64,000 nt of DNA, from the NCBI RefSeq assembly GCF_019711495.1, contig NZ_JAIGNM010000003.1:124001-188000 (forward strand), read 5' to 3'. The stretch is from Qipengyuania xiamenensis. GTDB taxonomy: Bacteria; Pseudomonadota; Alphaproteobacteria; Sphingomonadales; Sphingomonadaceae. This document shows, in pieces, positions 61,826 through 64,000 of this stretch; the stretch's first letter is position 1; each line of letters begins with the position of its first letter. The notes under the pieces are model-generated. The model saw only the letters and a list, made by a program, of their open reading frames with translations. It did no database searches and had not been told where the DNA came from. The translations under genes and the position numbers were made by a program.

Positions 61826-63391
61826 ATGAGGGCGACACACAGTAAGCAGTTCCTAGCGAACGAAAGCGGGGCAGTTGCGGCCACCTACGCGCTCGCCCTG
61901 ATACCGCTTATCGCCTTTGCCGGTGTCGCCTTCGATTACGCGCGCTTGATGGGCCTCGATAGCGAGCTCCAGAACGGCGCGGACCAGGCTGCGCTTGCGG
62001 CAGCCAGCCAGCTTGACGGGCGCACCGGGGCTTGTGCCCGCGCCTCGCAAGCGGCGGTAACCATGCTCAACAACAATGCCTTGCTCGCATCCGATGACCG
62101 GACGGTAAGTGTCACGGCGGAAGCCGCGTGCGACGCGACTGGCCAGATCCGTTTCTTCCAGGACAAGGCCAAGGCCACCGCCGCGACAAGCGACGAGAAT
62201 GCGAATTATGTCGAAGTGTTCGTCGACGCCCGCCGCCTGGATTATGCGATCCTTCCGTTCACCGGGGCGCTGGCAGGTGAAGACCTGAACGGAATTGCCT
62301 TTGCCGGGCTTGGATCTGCAATTTGCAAGGTCCCGCCGGTGATGATGTGCAATCCGAACGAAAGCTCGGATCCCGCCTTCAAGACCGCCAATTACGCCGG
62401 GCATGGCGTTCGCCTGATCGCCAACGATCAGGGCGGCCTCTACGGACCCGGCGTCTTCGGATATCTGGAAACCAATGCCGGCAGCGGCGCGATCGCCACC
62501 GCGCGTACGTTGGGTCGCGAAATTCCCCCGGGAGACTGCATTTCCACCGATGGGGCGGACGTCAAACCGGGTCAGCAGATCAGCGTGCTCGATGCTCTCA
62601 ACACGCGCGTCGGGGTTTATGCCAACGGCCTCAACAACGTCTGCGGACAGGGCGACGACCTGTGCCCGCCGCCAGCCAATGCGCGGATCGACCTGCTGCA
62701 AAAAGGCGGCAGCTGCGCAATCGGCAACAGCGGTTTCCAGGTTGGCCCCAACCCGTACCGTCCTACTTCGCCGGTCAACGATCTGACTGCCTCCGAGCTC
62801 ACAGGTCTCGATCCGATGGGCTTTCCGCGCGACAAATGTCACGCAGTGAGCGAGCTGGGATCCTGCGCACAAGGCACCATGGGTGACGGAAACTGGGACA
62901 GGAACGCCTATTACACCACCAATGGGCTTGGCAGCATGCCGGCAACTTGGTCAAATTATGGCTACTCCGAGCTGTCAGGCCGCTCTACGCCGACGCGTTA
63001 CCAGCAATATCGCTGGGAGTATGACCAGCATGTTGCGGGCGGCGGTCAGCTAACCAATCCTTCCACCATTCCAGGCGGCTTTGATGTGCAGCGCTCGCCG
63101 CTTTGCAACACGCCTGGGGTTCCACCAGCTTCGACGCCCGATCGCCGCATCCTCAGCATCGCAGTCATCAATTGCACCGCAGAAGGCGTGGGGTCGAGCA
63201 CTACCGACGCTCGAATCGAGAAGTTCGTCGACGTTTTCCTCGTCGAGCCCTCCGCACGTCGGGGCAGCGGCTCCAACCTTAGAACTGCAGCGAGCGACGT
63301 CTATGTCGAGATCATCGGTGAAACCGTCCTCGGTGGCGGTTCGGACCAGGGGCAGGAGATCCGCAAGGATGTCCCGTATCTGATCGAATGA
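61826..63391 (+). CDS. TadG-like pseudopilin/pilus-associated protein
   Basis: A 521-residue protein with the TadE/TadG-type N-terminus: a short basic leader, then ESGAVAATYALALIPLIAFA as the membrane helix, followed by the GADQAALAAASQLDG segment typical of TadG-like proteins. The large periplasmic part contains many cysteines (pairs near residues 167/174 and 272-285) and no von Willebrand domain that I can recognise. The stop overlaps the next TadE-like gene as ATGA. It is probably a minor pilus component. Confidence 0.88.
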   Translation: MRATHSKQFLANESGAVAATYALALIPLIAFAGVAFDYARLMGLDSELQNGADQAALAAASQLDGRTGACARASQAAVTMLNNNALLASDDRTVSVTAEAACDATGQIRFFQDKAKATAATSDENANYVEVFVDARRLDYAILPFTGALAGEDLNGIAFAGLGSAICKVPPVMMCNPNESSDPAFKTANYAGHGVRLIANDQGGLYGPGVFGYLETNAGSGAIATARTLGREIPPGDCISTDGADVKPGQQISVLDALNTRVGVYANGLNNVCGQGDDLCPPPANARIDLLQKGGSCAIGNSGFQVGPNPYRPTSPVNDLTASELTGLDPMGFPRDKCHAVSELGSCAQGTMGDGNWDRNAYYTTNGLGSMPATWSNYGYSELSGRSTPTRYQQYRWEYDQHVAGGGQLTNPSTIPGGFDVQRSPLCNTPGVPPASTPDRRILSIAVINCTAEGVGSSTTDARIEKFVDVFLVEPSARRGSGSNLRTAASDVYVEIIGETVLGGGSDQGQEIRKDVPYLIE

Positions 63392-63882
63392 GCCGCTTCG
63401 AAGAATTCCTACGTGACGAGCATGGCGCTGCAGCCGCCGAAATGGCGCTGATGGTTCCCCTGTTGCTGATCCTCATGTTCAGCGGCTTCGAGGCAGGCCA
63501 TTATTTCTACACCGAACACCAGGTCATCAAGGCGGTGCGCGAAGGCTCTCGCTATGCTGGCCGGCTTGGTTTCGCGAATTTCCCGTGCGGCGGCTCTGCC
63601 GATCCGACCGCTGTGGCCAACATACAGCAGGTGACGCGTACCGGTACGGTTACCGGGACCGAGCCCCGCGTGAGCGGTCTAGCACTTAGCGATATCACGG
63701 TGACACATCGCTGCGACGCAAACTTCACCGATTCCGGTATCTTCAAGGGCACCACGGGCGGAGCACCGATCGTGCTGGTCAGGGCGGAGACCGGGTACAA
63801 TTCGCTCCTGGGGGCAATGGGACTCATGGACACCTCGGCAGTCGTCCAGGCGAGCTCGGAAGCAGTGGTGAACGGAATATGA
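63388..63882 (+). CDS. TadE-like minor pilin
   Basis: A 164-residue TadE-family protein. The leader MSRFEEFLRDEHG is followed by AAAAEMALMVPLLLILMFSG with Glu5 after the predicted processing site. The periplasmic part has two cysteines (FPCGG, HRCDANF). TadE proteins are pseudopilins required for Tad pilus assembly. It overlaps both neighbours by four bases. Confidence 0.92.
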   Translation: MSRFEEFLRDEHGAAAAEMALMVPLLLILMFSGFEAGHYFYTEHQVIKAVREGSRYAGRLGFANFPCGGSADPTAVANIQQVTRTGTVTGTEPRVSGLALSDITVTHRCDANFTDSGIFKGTTGGAPIVLVRAETGYNSLLGAMGLMDTSAVVQASSEAVVNGI

Positions 63883-64000
63883 GACGCATCGCAGCCTTTA
63901 TTCGCGATACGAGCGGAGCAATCGCGGCTGAGTTCGCGCTCGTTCTGACGATCCTTGTGCTGTTCCTTTTCGGAATCATGGATGTCGGCTACTATGCTTG
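63879..64000 (+). CDS. TadE-like minor pilin, 3' truncated by window
   Basis: The first 40 codons are visible: leader MRRIAAFIRDTSG then AIAAEFALVLTILVLFLFGI. This is again a TadE-type N-terminus with Glu5-Phe6 after the processing Gly. The start overlaps the previous stop as ATGA. The rest lies beyond the window edge. Confidence 0.85.
   Translation, partial: MRRIAAFIRDTSGAIAAEFALVLTILVLFLFGIMDVGYYA

Overview
The window (about 63% GC by eye, dense genes, many 4-base start/stop overlaps) comes from an alphaproteobacterium. The most likely group is Sphingomonadales, Erythrobacteraceae-like. The pointers are SecB divergent from a Tim44-like gene, GapR and DUF1244 next to pyk, a CpaB/CpaC/TadE-type Tad pilus locus, and the housekeeping proteins. 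I saw no rRNA, tRNA, CRISPR array, insertion sequence or integrase.

Layout. 1-6.6 kb: the end of aconitase, a membrane protein, a ruvA / DsrE-like / membrane protein / ruvB operon, aroC, an MsrQ-like haem membrane protein and a helix-hairpin-helix lipoprotein. 6.9-11.6 kb: a peroxide-defence block (ahpC, ahpF, katG). 11.7-15.5 kb: a Pr6Pr-type membrane protein, an Smr protein, mltA, a Tim44-like protein and secB. 15.6-24.7 kb: murJ, trpS, YbjQ, gapR, a DUF1244 protein, pyk, gltX and a membrane GGDEF-EAL protein. 24.7-33.3 kb: rpoC and rpoB on the minus strand. 33.6-36.8 kb: an accessory stretch with a secreted kinase-like candidate, a DUF4956 protein, a small-peptide/DUF2975/HTH operon and an acidic lipoprotein. 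37.1-38.1 kb: rplJ and rplL on the plus strand, so the usual rplJL-rpoBC cluster is split and divergent here.

38.8-57.9 kb is the most striking part. A LapG-type periplasmic cysteine protease (plus strand) faces an 18-kb minus-strand operon encoding a 3803-residue adhesin, an OmpA-family protein, a TolC-family outer-membrane channel, a LapB-like ABC exporter, a SleB-type cell-wall hydrolase and an HlyD-type adaptor. The adhesin has a LapA-like N-terminal module with a PAAG tetrapeptide at residues 112-115, the kind of site LapG proteases cut. It also has seven tandem ~171-residue repeats and no visible RTX nonapeptides. Together these predict a surface-retained, protease-releasable biofilm adhesin. 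The wall hydrolase and OmpA protein built into the export operon are unusual.

57.9-58.9 kb is a 1-kb intergenic region with CtrA-like boxes. 58.9-64 kb is a Flp/Tad pilus locus (flp pilin, cpaB, cpaC, a small lipoprotein in the cpaD position, a TadG-like protein and two TadE-like proteins, the last cut by the window edge). Two surface-attachment systems therefore lie back to back and diverge from one shared control region.
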